Shown one piece after another: positions 55,822-64,000 of a stretch of DNA of 64,000 bases. The DNA comes from Bacteroidales bacterium. Its GTDB lineage: Bacteria; Bacteroidota; Bacteroidia; Bacteroidales; VadinHA17. The stretch covers positions 1-64,000 of the forward strand of contig JAGNKY010000010.1 of NCBI GenBank assembly GCA_017999895.1. The letters are read 5' to 3'. How positions within the stretch are numbered: position 1 is the stretch's first letter; every line of letters begins with the position of its first letter. The position numbers and the translations under genes were made by a program. The notes beneath the pieces are model-generated. The model was not told the DNA's origin and did not search any database. It saw only the letters and a list, made by a program, of their open reading frames with translations.

Positions 55822-57216
55822 ATGTTCAACAGCGAAATTTACTCTACAAGAAGAAGGAAGCTCAGGGGAAATGTTAAATCAGGACTTGGTCTTTTTATAG
55901 GCAATGTTGATTCCCCGATAAACTATCCTGCAAATTGTTACCATTTCAGGCAGGACAGTGACTTTTTATATTTTTTTGGTCTTGACTTCCCCGGATTAGC
56001 CGGTATAATTGATTTCGATTCAGGTGAAGAGATGATTTTTGGCAATGATTTCGATATTGATGATATTGTCTGGATGGGACCTCAGCCAGAAGTTAAGGAA
56101 TTGGCAGCGAAGTGCGCGATTAATGAAACATACCCTCTTGATAAACTTCAGGAAACGATAGGAATGGCAATTGAGAAGAAACGTAAAATCCATTTTCTAC
56201 CACCTTATAGGGGTGAAACAAAGATAACTCTCGGAGCTCTTTTAAATCAAAATCCCTGTCAGCTAAAGGAGCTTGCTTCGGAAGAGCTCATAAAAGCAGT
56301 TATTGCATTACGGTCCATCAAGGAACCGATCGAAACGGATGAAATTGATAAAGCAATCGGCATTGCATACGATATGCATGTAACGGCAATGAAAATGTGC
56401 AAACCGGGGATTAAGGAGCAGCAGATTTTCGGTGTAATAGAAGGATTAGCCCTTGCACAGGGCGCAGGCACATCATTCCCAACTATTTTGAGTATTAACG
56501 GTCAGACTCTTCACAATCATGTCCATAATAATATACTCAGGAATGGACGCATGATGGTTACCGACGCAGGTGCAGAGACAGAACTACGTTATGCTTCTGA
56601 CATTACCCGCACTACACCGGTTGGGGGTAAGTTTACTTCTGTTCAAAAGGATATCTATGAAGTGGTGCTGAAAGCTAATATTGAAACAATAAAAGCCGCA
56701 AGACCTGGAATATCTTATAAAGATCTCCATATTTATGCATGCAGGATAATTACACAGGGTTTGAAGGAATTGGGATTTATGAAAGGAGATGTCGAAGAGG
56801 CTGTTGCTGCCGGAGCTCATGCACTTTTTATGCCTCATGGTATAGGTCACATGCTCGGACTTGATGTTCATGATATGGAAGGACTGGGTGAAAACTATGT
56901 AGGCTACAACGACAAAGTGCAACGCAGCGATCAATTCGGTATGTCATTCCTGAGATTTGCTCTTGAATGCAAGCCATATCATGTGTTTACAATCGAACCG
57001 GGCTGTTATTTTATTCCACAACTTATCGACAGGTGGGAAGCCGAGGGTAAATTCAGAGAATTCATCAACTACGATATTGTTGATAAACAGAGAGATTTTG
57101 GCGGAATCCGTGTTGAGGATAATATTGTCATTACCGATACAGGCCACAGAGTACTTGGGAAGCCGATACCAAAAACAGTTAAAGAAATAGAAGAGGTTTG
57201 TTCAATGACGCAGTGA
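55822..57216 (+). CDS. pepP: Aminopeptidase P family protein (M24B)
   Basis: This 464-residue metallopeptidase removes N-terminal residues before proline. The creatinase-type N-terminal domain (about 1-170) is followed by the M24 domain, whose metal ligands can be read: D in V-T-D-A-G-A-E, D in S-D-I-T-R-T, H in H-G-I-G-H-M-L-G, E in I-E-P-G-C-Y and E in R-V-E-D-N-I. All five are intact. Length fits PepP. The start at 55822 is the first ATG in frame. Confidence 0.93.
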   Translation: MFNSEIYSTRRRKLRGNVKSGLGLFIGNVDSPINYPANCYHFRQDSDFLYFFGLDFPGLAGIIDFDSGEEMIFGNDFDIDDIVWMGPQPEVKELAAKCAINETYPLDKLQETIGMAIEKKRKIHFLPPYRGETKITLGALLNQNPCQLKELASEELIKAVIALRSIKEPIETDEIDKAIGIAYDMHVTAMKMCKPGIKEQQIFGVIEGLALAQGAGTSFPTILSINGQTLHNHVHNNILRNGRMMVTDAGAETELRYASDITRTTPVGGKFTSVQKDIYEVVLKANIETIKAARPGISYKDLHIYACRIITQGLKELGFMKGDVEEAVAAGAHALFMPHGIGHMLGLDVHDMEGLGENYVGYNDKVQRSDQFGMSFLRFALECKPYHVFTIEPGCYFIPQLIDRWEAEGKFREFINYDIVDKQRDFGGIRVEDNIVITDTGHRVLGKPIPKTVKEIEEVCSMTQ

Positions 57217-57328
57217 AGGATATAGAAATTCAAGTATTTTATATTATTAATTTACGAAAAAAAGTTTAAATAAAATATGATTTAATTCATAATTCTCTGA
57301 ATAGTTGAATTCGAAATAGACCAAAGCA

Positions 57329-58129
57329 ATGAAAAAATATTTCAACTTCAAAGGCAGAAAGATTTTCTATACCGATAAAGGCGCCGGTATTCCAATAGTA
57401 CTTATACACGGCTATCTCGAGACAGGTGAAATATGGGAAAGCTTCGGAGGCAAGCTGGCCGTTGATTTCAGAGTCCTGACCATCGATCTGCCGGGTCACG
57501 GCGATTCTGAGATGTTAGGCCGTACTCATTCAATGGAGCTTATGGCCGATGTAGTATATAGCTTGATTAAAGAGGCTGCACTTGAAAAGGCATTTGTTGT
57601 GGGACACTCAATGGGTGGATATGTTACTCTGGCATTACTCGATAAATATCCTTTCTCTCTTTCAGGTTACTGTCTCTTTCATTCACACCCTTTTGCCGAT
57701 ACGCCTGAGGTAATAAAAAAGAGAAAAAATGAAATTGCAATGGTTAAAGCCGGCAATAAGTTTCTTCTTTGTAATGAAAATATAAGAAGATTGTATGCAG
57801 AAAAGAACCTCGAAAAGTTTTCAAAAGCACTTGAAAATTCAAAAAGGATAGCTTCATCTATATCTGCCGAAGGAATCATAGCTGTTCTCAGAGGAATGAT
57901 GGCAAGGCCTTCACGTCAAAATCTGATGGAACGAGGGTTAGTGCCGTGCCTCTGGATACTTGGAGAATTCGACAATCATATATCCTGCGAGGAGATGAAA
58001 ACCAGAGTAAAACTTCCTCCAAATGCCGAATTAGTAATACTTGAAAACTCAGGTCACATGGGGTTTATTGAAGAGGAGGAAGTATCGCTCGAAATATTGA
58101 AAAGTTTTGTAAACCGAAAAATTAAATAA
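57329..58129 (+). CDS. Alpha/beta hydrolase
   Basis: This 266-residue soluble enzyme has the standard fold: oxyanion region H28-G-Y in L-I-H-G-Y, nucleophile S94 in V-G-H-S-M-G-G, an aspartate in L-G-E-F-D-N-H and a C-terminal histidine in N-S-G-H-M-G-F. It has no signal peptide. Substrate is unknown; esterase and proline-iminopeptidase-like functions are both possible. It lies 54 bp before nikR, on the same strand, and the candidate operator sits in that gap. Confidence 0.88.
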   Translation: MKKYFNFKGRKIFYTDKGAGIPIVLIHGYLETGEIWESFGGKLAVDFRVLTIDLPGHGDSEMLGRTHSMELMADVVYSLIKEAALEKAFVVGHSMGGYVTLALLDKYPFSLSGYCLFHSHPFADTPEVIKKRKNEIAMVKAGNKFLLCNENIRRLYAEKNLEKFSKALENSKRIASSISAEGIIAVLRGMMARPSRQNLMERGLVPCLWILGEFDNHISCEEMKTRVKLPPNAELVILENSGHMGFIEEEEVSLEILKSFVNRKIK

Positions 58130-58154
58130 GAAATAATTTTAGATTGCGATAATA

Positions 58155-58182
58155 ATATTACATTTGTTCAAAATAATGTTAC
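58155..58182. promoter_or_regulatory. Candidate NikR operator before nikR (direct repeats)
   Basis: Read on the minus strand: GTAACAT (58182-58176), 14 bases, GTAATAT (58161-58155). Repeat spacing is 21 bp, two helical turns. It ends one base before the nikR start codon, so autoregulation is likely. The same pattern is found before the TonB receptor gene. GTAACAC-type half sites are known for NikR in other phyla, but there as inverted repeats. Confidence 0.55.
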
Positions 58183-58183
58183 G

Positions 58184-58585
58184 ATGAGTGTTGCTCGTTT
58201 CAGTGTCAGCCTTGAAGAAGATTTACTCAAAGAGCTTGATATTTTTGTAAAAGAAAATGCCTTCCCTAACCGCTCACAGGCGTTACGGCACCTGATTGAA
58301 AAAAATGTTATTGAAAAGAAATGGCAATGCAACAATGTTGTTGCCGGTGCAATAGTTATGATATACGACAGGAATAAAAAGGAAGTGCTTGCCAAATCGA
58401 ATGAAATTCAACATGAATATTTTGAGGTTATTCTTTCATTACAACACTTTCATCTAAGTCACGATATATGCATGGAAATAATTACTGTCCGAGGTAAGGC
58501 TAAAATTCTAACTGAGCTGTCTGATAGATTGATAGCAATAAAGGGAATAAAACACGGGAAACTTGTTATGAGCAAAGCGGATTAA
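58184..58585 (+). CDS. nikR: Nickel-responsive regulator NikR
   Basis: This 133-residue transcription factor has an N-terminal ribbon-helix-helix DNA-binding part (R-F-S-V-S-L-E-E-D-L, then P-N-R-S-Q-A-L-R-H-L-I) and a C-terminal ACT-like nickel-binding domain. The four high-affinity nickel ligands match those of E. coli NikR (H76, H87, H89, C95) as H77, H88, H90 and C96. It should repress nickel-uptake genes when nickel is plentiful. The target gene is probably the adjacent TonB receptor. Confidence 0.93.
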   Translation: MSVARFSVSLEEDLLKELDIFVKENAFPNRSQALRHLIEKNVIEKKWQCNNVVAGAIVMIYDRNKKEVLAKSNEIQHEYFEVILSLQHFHLSHDICMEIITVRGKAKILTELSDRLIAIKGIKHGKLVMSKAD

Positions 58586-58601
58586 TTTTTTTGATTTAAA
58601 A

Positions 58602-58629
58602 GTAACATGAAATAATAAAAACGTAACAC
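58602..58629. promoter_or_regulatory. Candidate NikR operator before the TonB receptor (direct repeats)
   Basis: GTAACAT (58602-58608), 14 bases, GTAACAC (58623-58629), again at 21-bp spacing, directly before the receptor's ATG at 58634. It matches the nikR site in half-site sequence and spacing but lies in the opposite orientation. Confidence 0.58.
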
Positions 58630-58633
58630 TAAT

Positions 58634-60466
58634 ATGAAAAGGAAAATTATTGCATTTGCGGCAATTATGGTTTTGTCACCGATATTATTTGCTCAGGAAG
58701 GTGTAAAATCACTTCCTGGCGACACCATAAACCTGGATGAAATTGTAGTAACGGGAACAGCTGTGAAAGTAAACAGGCACAATGTTCCTATGGCAGTTTC
58801 GGTAATCGGAAGCCGCCAGATTAATGAAAGTATTGAAACAGCCATTCTTCCTGTCTTAAACGGCAGAATTCCCGGGCTATTTGTTACTGAACGGGGCGTT
58901 ATGGGTTTTGGGGTGTCGTCAGTAGCTGCCGGACAGATTTCAATCAGGGGCATTGGTGGGAACCCTACTACCGGCGTACTAATATTGATTGACGGACATC
59001 CCCAGTTTATGGGAATTTTCGGCCATCCTCTACCGGATTCTTACGTGGCTTCAGATGTTGAAAAAGTGGAAGTGATAAGAGGCCCTGCTTCAATTCTTTA
59101 CGGTTCGAATGCCATGGGAGGTGTTATAAATATCATTACAAAACAACAAAGGGAAGAAGGATTGCATGGTAATGCACACATTATGTACGGGTCATACAAC
59201 ACATTGAAATGTATGGTATCGTCGGGGTATAAGAAAGAAAAGTTCAGCACGTTTATTTCGGTTAATCACGATCAGACCGACGGTCACCGTGCCAATTCCG
59301 ATTTCAACATTACAAACGGTTATATAAAAGTGGGATACGAACCGTTGAAAGGTTTAAACATTTACAGTGATTTCAGTGTTGCAAAATTCAAGGCATCCGA
59401 CCCGGGTCCGGACACATTAGATGCGTTACCCGGGAACTCTCTTGATATTACGCGCGGCTATTGGGCATTGACTGCTAATAATAGCTTAGGAAAATTTTCC
59501 GGCACAGCAAAACTCTTTTATAATTTCGGCGAGCATATAATTAGTGACGGTTTTCATTCAAATGATAATAATTACGGGATAAATTTTTATGAAACTGCAA
59601 GACTTTTCCCGAATAATAATCTTACTATAGGCAGCGATTATCTGATTTATGGAGGAAGGGCTGAAAATGAAAAGTCGGGGATATTTATTACTGATACAAC
59701 TGTTTATGATGCAGGGATATTTGGGTTCATTCAGCAGACATTTGCAAAAACATTTACAATTAATGCCGGCCTGCGGCTCCAAATGCATAAAATATACGGT
59801 ACCCGTTGGATACCTTCAGGCGGATTTGCATGGAAATTACTGGACAATACTACATGGAAAGCATCTGTTTCGAAAGGATTCCGAAGTCCGACAATAAGAG
59901 AATTGTTTTTTTGGAATCATAATATAAATCTTGAACCTGAAACAGTTATGAATTATGAAACAGGCTTTCTTCAGAGTTTCCCTTGCATAAAAGCCAACCT
60001 TGAGCTTACAGGATTTATCGTCAGGGGCGATAATCTTATAATCACTGTGCCTATGAAAGGGCTTCAGAATGCAGGTGAGGTAAGAAACAACGGCATTGAG
60101 TTCGCAGCCGGCGCCAACCTTTCCGATAAGCTTACTTTGAATCTGACATACTCATACAATCACATGAAAACGCCGATATATGCCACACCGAAACATAATC
60201 TGTTTGGGAGCGTTAATTTTAAATTAGAAAAATTTCAGTTCATGATAAGTGCACAGTACATTAATCATCTTGACGTTGATCCTGCTTTTGACAAGGAATC
60301 ATTCGAAACTTATACACTTCTTAATTCGAAAGTATCTTATAAGATATTCAGATTTGCAGATATTTTTCTAAGTGCTGAAAATATATTCAATGAGAAATAT
60401 GCAACGAATATTTATTATACAATGCCGGGAATTACTCTGTTTGCCGGATTGAAATTAAGTTTATAA
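58634..60466 (+). CDS. TonB-dependent receptor, probable nickel (or metal chelate) uptake
   Basis: This 610-residue outer-membrane receptor has a signal peptide (about 1-20), a TonB-box-like stretch (I-N-L-D-E-I-V-V-T-G at 32-41), a plug domain (V-E-K-V-E-V-I-R-G-P-A-S-I-L-Y-G, G-G-V-I-N-I-I-T) and a 22-strand-type barrel ending in an aromatic or hydrophobic strand. It is short for the family and not SusC-like. Position 49 bp after nikR and a shared operator motif suggest uptake of nickel. Several histidines in the plug (G-H-P-Q-F, F-G-H-P) could bind metal, but that is inference. It converges with the S41 gene with one base between stops. Confidence 0.9.
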   Translation: MKRKIIAFAAIMVLSPILFAQEGVKSLPGDTINLDEIVVTGTAVKVNRHNVPMAVSVIGSRQINESIETAILPVLNGRIPGLFVTERGVMGFGVSSVAAGQISIRGIGGNPTTGVLILIDGHPQFMGIFGHPLPDSYVASDVEKVEVIRGPASILYGSNAMGGVINIITKQQREEGLHGNAHIMYGSYNTLKCMVSSGYKKEKFSTFISVNHDQTDGHRANSDFNITNGYIKVGYEPLKGLNIYSDFSVAKFKASDPGPDTLDALPGNSLDITRGYWALTANNSLGKFSGTAKLFYNFGEHIISDGFHSNDNNYGINFYETARLFPNNNLTIGSDYLIYGGRAENEKSGIFITDTTVYDAGIFGFIQQTFAKTFTINAGLRLQMHKIYGTRWIPSGGFAWKLLDNTTWKASVSKGFRSPTIRELFFWNHNINLEPETVMNYETGFLQSFPCIKANLELTGFIVRGDNLIITVPMKGLQNAGEVRNNGIEFAAGANLSDKLTLNLTYSYNHMKTPIYATPKHNLFGSVNFKLEKFQFMISAQYINHLDVDPAFDKESFETYTLLNSKVSYKIFRFADIFLSAENIFNEKYATNIYYTMPGITLFAGLKLSL

Positions 60467-60467
60467 T

Positions 60468-62081
60468 TTAACCCGGATTTTTGCCTGCGAGATATTTTAT
60501 TGCAGCTTGAAGAGTCGTATCGAGTTTTTCCCAGATGGGATAGAAGCCGGCATTGTCAAGAATGTTTCTTGCGATATAAGCTTTAAGTTGAGTCTCAATG
60601 ACTCTGCCTGAGATTTTCAAACCTTTTTCATCTTTTTTGACGCCTTTTGATTCGGCATATTGAACGAATTTCGTAAGGAGATTTTGATTATCTAGATATT
60701 TTTCAAGCTCACGCGGGTCAGAAAATGTTTTGAGTATCTCTCTGTTGTTTTCGGTGTAATCGAGAGCAAATCTATAAATAAGCGATTCTCTTACTGCGAT
60801 GAAGTATGGTGATATTTCAGATGTATCGAGTGGAACAAAAATGTCGGGGAAAATGCCACCCTCTCCGTATAATATTCTTCCACCGGCTGTTGTGAATTTA
60901 GGAAGTTTTTTAAGAAGGTTGCTATCCTGAGCAAACAGTTCGGAGCTGTTAAGTCTTTCAATAAATTCCTCGTAATATTTTTCGATACCCTGATTATAAG
61001 GTTTTTGAATTGATCTGCCTGATGGTGTGTAGTACCTTGCCACAGTCAGTCTCATGCCTGAGCCGTCTGAAAAAACAAATGGTTCCTGAACAAGACCCTT
61101 TCCGAAAGACCTTCTTCCGATTATGGTTCCCCTGTCGTTGTCCTGTATTGCACCAGCAAGAATCTCACTGGCAGAAGCAGTATATTCGTCAATTAGCAAT
61201 ACAAGATCACCTTTTTCAAATAGACCGTTGCCTGTAGATCTGGCTTCTGTTTTCGGGAACGCCCTTCCCTGAGTATAAACAATCAGTTTTCCCTTTTCAA
61301 GAAATTGGTTAGCAATTCGTATTGCCGATTCCATCACGCCTCCCGGATTGCCTCTAAGGTCAACTATCAGACTGTTCATCCCTTTTCCCTTCAGGCTTTT
61401 TAGCCCGTTCATAAATTCCTCGAAGGTTGTTACTGCAAAATTGTTTATCTTGATAAACCCTGTTGTTTCATTAACCATGTAAGCGATATCAATCGTATGG
61501 AGAGGAATTTTCCCGCGTGTTATTTCAAATGTTAAAAGATCTTTGGCACCCTTGCGCATCACTTTCAGTTTAACAACTGTACCTCTCGGACCTTTTAGCA
61601 TAGCCATTGCAGCTTCATCGCTAATTCCTCTTCCGGCGACTAGCGAGTCGTTCACATAAATTATTTTATCTCCGGGCATTAGACCTGCTTTTTCGGATGG
61701 ACCTCCCGGAATCGTACTGATTACAAGTATTGTGTCGGTAATTAAATTGAAAGTAATACCTATGCCGTCAAAATTACCTTGTAGCGGTTCATTTGCTCGT
61801 TTCATGTCTTTTGCCGGAATATACGTAGAATGAGGATCGAGTTTTTTCAGCATTGAGGTGATTCCGGTTTCTTCAAGGTTGTTAATATCAACCGAATCAA
61901 CATATCTTGTTTGTATAATATTCAGCATAGTTGGAATCTTATCATACTTTGTTCTGATACTTGATTTTGAAATTCTGCCATCATTTCCCGGCAGAAAAAT
62001 TCCTGCAATTAATCCGATGCAAATTGAAACGGAAATAATTAAAGGGATATAAATATTACGAATTGAATTATTGTACTTCAT
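60468..62081 (-). CDS. S41 family C-terminal processing peptidase
   Basis: This 537-residue serine protease has an N-terminal membrane anchor (about 10-31), a PDZ domain (G-I-G-I-T-F, P-G-G-P-S-E-K-A-G-L-M-P-G-D) and the S41 catalytic core. The nucleophile serine is in T-A-S-A-S-E-I-L-A and the general-base lysine in S-F-G-K-G-L-V-Q. It should act in the periplasm on misfolded or C-terminally tagged proteins. The ATG at 62081 overlaps the end of the deaminase gene by 14 bp; a TTG at 62096 is a less likely start. Confidence 0.93.
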   Translation of the reverse strand: MKYNNSIRNIYIPLIISVSICIGLIAGIFLPGNDGRISKSSIRTKYDKIPTMLNIIQTRYVDSVDINNLEETGITSMLKKLDPHSTYIPAKDMKRANEPLQGNFDGIGITFNLITDTILVISTIPGGPSEKAGLMPGDKIIYVNDSLVAGRGISDEAAMAMLKGPRGTVVKLKVMRKGAKDLLTFEITRGKIPLHTIDIAYMVNETTGFIKINNFAVTTFEEFMNGLKSLKGKGMNSLIVDLRGNPGGVMESAIRIANQFLEKGKLIVYTQGRAFPKTEARSTGNGLFEKGDLVLLIDEYTASASEILAGAIQDNDRGTIIGRRSFGKGLVQEPFVFSDGSGMRLTVARYYTPSGRSIQKPYNQGIEKYYEEFIERLNSSELFAQDSNLLKKLPKFTTAGGRILYGEGGIFPDIFVPLDTSEISPYFIAVRESLIYRFALDYTENNREILKTFSDPRELEKYLDNQNLLTKFVQYAESKGVKKDEKGLKISGRVIETQLKAYIARNILDNAGFYPIWEKLDTTLQAAIKYLAGKNPG

Positions 62082-62538
62082 AAGTATCGTTTTCAAGATT
62101 AATATAAACTACCTCTATTCCTGCTCTTTTAAGAAGGTGAATTCCTTCGGGACTATGATATTTTTCGCAACAGACGACTCTTTTTATGCCTGATTGTATG
62201 ATAAGTTTGGCACATTCCATGCAAGGAGAACTGGTTACATAGAGAGTTGAATCTTCACTCGAATTATTCGATTTTGCAACTTTGGTGATAGCATTTGCTT
62301 CGGCATGAAGCACATAAGGTTTGGTAATACCGTTCTCATCTTCGCATACATTCTCAAAACCTGAAGGTGTACCATTATACCCGTCAGATATAATCATTTT
62401 GCCCTTAACAATAAGGGCACCTACTTGCCTGCGCTTGCAGTAGGAGTTTTTTGCCCATATAAGAGCCATTTCAAGATACCTTTTGTCGAAAGCAATCTGC
62501 TTTTCACCATAAGGCCTCAGAATAGAATCATCCGACAT
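62068..62538 (-). CDS. dCMP deaminase
   Basis: This 156-residue zinc enzyme deaminates dCMP to dUMP for thymidylate synthesis. The zinc and proton-shuttle motif H78-A-E80 and P-C106-M-E-C109 are intact. The R-R-Q-V-G-A-L-I-V start and G-Y-N-G-T-P-S-G segment match the dCMP rather than the cytidine or tRNA branch. It overlaps the S41 gene downstream, so the two are probably co-transcribed. Confidence 0.93.
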   Translation of the reverse strand: MSDDSILRPYGEKQIAFDKRYLEMALIWAKNSYCKRRQVGALIVKGKMIISDGYNGTPSGFENVCEDENGITKPYVLHAEANAITKVAKSNNSSEDSTLYVTSSPCMECAKLIIQSGIKRVVCCEKYHSPEGIHLLKRAGIEVVYINLENDTYEVQ

Positions 62539-62626
62539 AATTTTAATTCAGAAAGTTCTCCAAAAAAGCGGTTAAAGTTACAAAATTTTATGGCTGTAAT
62601 TTATAATTTTATAAGCCCGGAAATTT

Positions 62627-63322
62627 ATGGAAACCTTCGGAAGTAAAATAATAAATTTCTATAAAAACCTGGATTTCAAAGGAAATTTGCCGGACGGTAT
62701 TTCCCTGATGAATCCGTTCAGGAACAATCCGGAGATAATCAGGATAATATCTGAGTTTTATGAAAAATTTTTCAACGACAATAATTTGAGATATATAATC
62801 CTTGGTATTAATCCTGGACGATTCGGAGCAGGAACTACAGGAATAAATTTTACAGATACAATAAGACTTTTTCAACATTGTGGAATAAAAATTAATAGTT
62901 ACGAAACTCGTGAACTCTCATCTGAATTTATTTATGAAATGATCGAACAATACGGGGGAGTAAAAAAATTTTACTCCAAATTTTATATGAGTGCAGTTTG
63001 TCCCCTCGGTTTTGTTTCAATATCTTCTTCAGGAAGAGAGAAAAACTATAATTATTACGATAGCAAGAAATTGATTGATTCAGTATATGATTTTATTGTT
63101 GAAAGCATTGAAAACCAGTTATCTTTTGGAATAAATAAAAAAGTGTGCATTTGCCTTGGGACCGGCAAAAATTTTAAATTTCTTTCTGAATTAAATTTAA
63201 AATATGGGTATTTTCAGAAAATAATGCCTCTTGAGCATCCAAGATTTATAATGCAATACAGAAGGAAAGAGATGCAGAACTATATTGATAAGTATATCGA
63301 TAGTTTATCGCAGCTGCTCTAA
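62627..63322 (+). CDS. Uracil-DNA glycosylase superfamily protein (DUF4918/SMUG2-like)
   Basis: This 231-residue protein has the two UDG motifs: G60-I-N-P-G-R-F-G (motif 1) and, near residue 210, L-E-H-P-R-F (motif 2). It matches DUF4918/SMUG2-like glycosylases, which remove uracil or related damaged bases from DNA. Length is typical. Catalytic activity is likely, but the substrate range cannot be read from the sequence. It is divergent from the deaminase gene, whose product feeds dUMP, with 88 bp between starts. Confidence 0.82.
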   Translation: METFGSKIINFYKNLDFKGNLPDGISLMNPFRNNPEIIRIISEFYEKFFNDNNLRYIILGINPGRFGAGTTGINFTDTIRLFQHCGIKINSYETRELSSEFIYEMIEQYGGVKKFYSKFYMSAVCPLGFVSISSSGREKNYNYYDSKKLIDSVYDFIVESIENQLSFGINKKVCICLGTGKNFKFLSELNLKYGYFQKIMPLEHPRFIMQYRRKEMQNYIDKYIDSLSQLL

Positions 63323-63453
63323 ATGTATAAGAGCGCTATAATAGGCGGAGGGAGATGGGGATAAGATAAGAGAGGAAGATATGAAGAATGGGGGGTTTGT
63401 AATGATTGGACTTTTATAGATAGATATATTAAATCAGAGATAATCCAGATTAT

Positions 63454-64000
63454 ATGACGAAGCTGAAAAGGGAATTTCAGGTATTTGTAAAGCCTGTGGG
63501 GGCAAGATGCAATTTGCGTTGCAGATATTGTTATTACATTGATAAAGAAAAAATAATAACTGGAAAGAAAATACAGTTAATGTCGGATGAGATACTTGAA
63601 AAATACATTATACAGCATTTTGAGGCAAGTTCCGGTCCTGAAGTCTTCTTTTCATGGCATGGAGGCGAACCGACTCTGGCGGGTTTGGATTTTTATAGAA
63701 AGGCACTCACTTTCCAGAAAAAGCATAAACCGTTTTCTTACACTGTTTACAATGGGATTCAGACAAATGGAACTTTAATTGACAGGGAATGGTGTGAATT
63801 TCTAGCCGATAATAACTTTTATGTAGGCGTAAGTATTGACGGTTATGGGGAATTACATGATAGATTCAGGATTAACAAGGATGGAAGGCCATCTTTTCAG
63901 GAGGCTATTGAGGGGTATAAGCTGTTAAGGAAATTTAATGTAAGAACCGAAATATTATGTGTGGTAAATTCTGTTAATGTTGAGAAACCGATTGAAGTTT
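63454..64000 (+). CDS. Radical SAM protein, anaerobic sulfatase maturase-like (5' part)
   Basis: The gene runs off the right edge; 182 residues are visible from the ATG at 63454. The radical-SAM cluster C19-x3-C23-x2-C26 is in R-C-N-L-R-C-R-Y-C-Y-Y, and V-K-P-V-G-A-R-C, F-F-S-W-H-G-G-E-P-T-L, Q-T-N-G-T-L-I and V-S-I-D-G segments match anaerobic sulfatase-maturating enzymes. These make the formylglycine of sulfatases. The C-terminal SPASM cluster domain would lie outside the window, and no sulfatase gene is visible here, so a related SPASM-type maturase cannot be excluded. Confidence 0.85.
   Translation, partial: MTKLKREFQVFVKPVGARCNLRCRYCYYIDKEKIITGKKIQLMSDEILEKYIIQHFEASSGPEVFFSWHGGEPTLAGLDFYRKALTFQKKHKPFSYTVYNGIQTNGTLIDREWCEFLADNNFYVGVSIDGYGELHDRFRINKDGRPSFQEAIEGYKLLRKFNVRTEILCVVNSVNVEKPIEV

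Overview
The window is an AT-rich chromosomal segment of a member of the Bacteroidota (Bacteroidetes), probably an uncultured or environmental lineage. The evidence is type IX secretion system (T9SS) material: a PorZ-like protein with a type A sorting domain, an SprB-like repeat protein with a CHU_C/type B sorting domain, and a PorP/SprF partner. The gene order ftsX - DUF3098 - uppP - truB - queA is typical of the phylum. Strong Shine-Dalgarno sites are scarce and GTG or TTG starts recur.

Layout. 1-1065: window-edge fragment, a flavodoxin gene remnant and a HEPN/MNT toxin-antitoxin pair. 1391-8450 (minus strand): exported sugar isomerase-like protein, M16 peptidase, deoxynucleoside kinase, GH3-family enzyme, RecO. 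8552-14800: two class III adenylate cyclases with C-terminal HD-type domains flank porZ and rdgB; the second HD domain has lost its metal ligands. 14862-19784: ilvE, then the ftsX-uppP-truB-queA run, closed by a terminator. 20239-39398: a 19-kb surface-protein locus on the plus strand with a 4204-residue repeat protein that has phage-tail-fibre-like modules, an exported FKBP isomerase, an SprB-like T9SS substrate and its PorP/SprF partner. 39399-40018: intergenic block of palindromic repeats. 40019-51147 (minus strand): a glycan cluster (two methyltransferases, YfhO-like protein, three glycosyltransferases, a flippase) directly downstream of glyS. 51299-64000: nadB, CPBP protease, dus, a conserved hypothetical gene, M24 aminopeptidase, alpha/beta hydrolase, nikR with an adjacent TonB-dependent receptor, S41 protease, dCMP deaminase, a DUF4918/SMUG2-like glycosylase and the start of an anaerobic sulfatase-maturase-like radical SAM gene.

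Most genes are housekeeping. The parts that deserve attention are the giant repetitive gene with near-identical internal duplications, its linkage to an FKBP and an SprB/SprF-type pair, the two cyclase-HD proteins, and a shared 28-bp motif before nikR and the TonB receptor: two GTAAC-type half sites repeated directly at 21-bp spacing. No rRNA, tRNA, CRISPR array or complete insertion sequence was recognised. All functions come from reading motifs by eye; no database search was possible.
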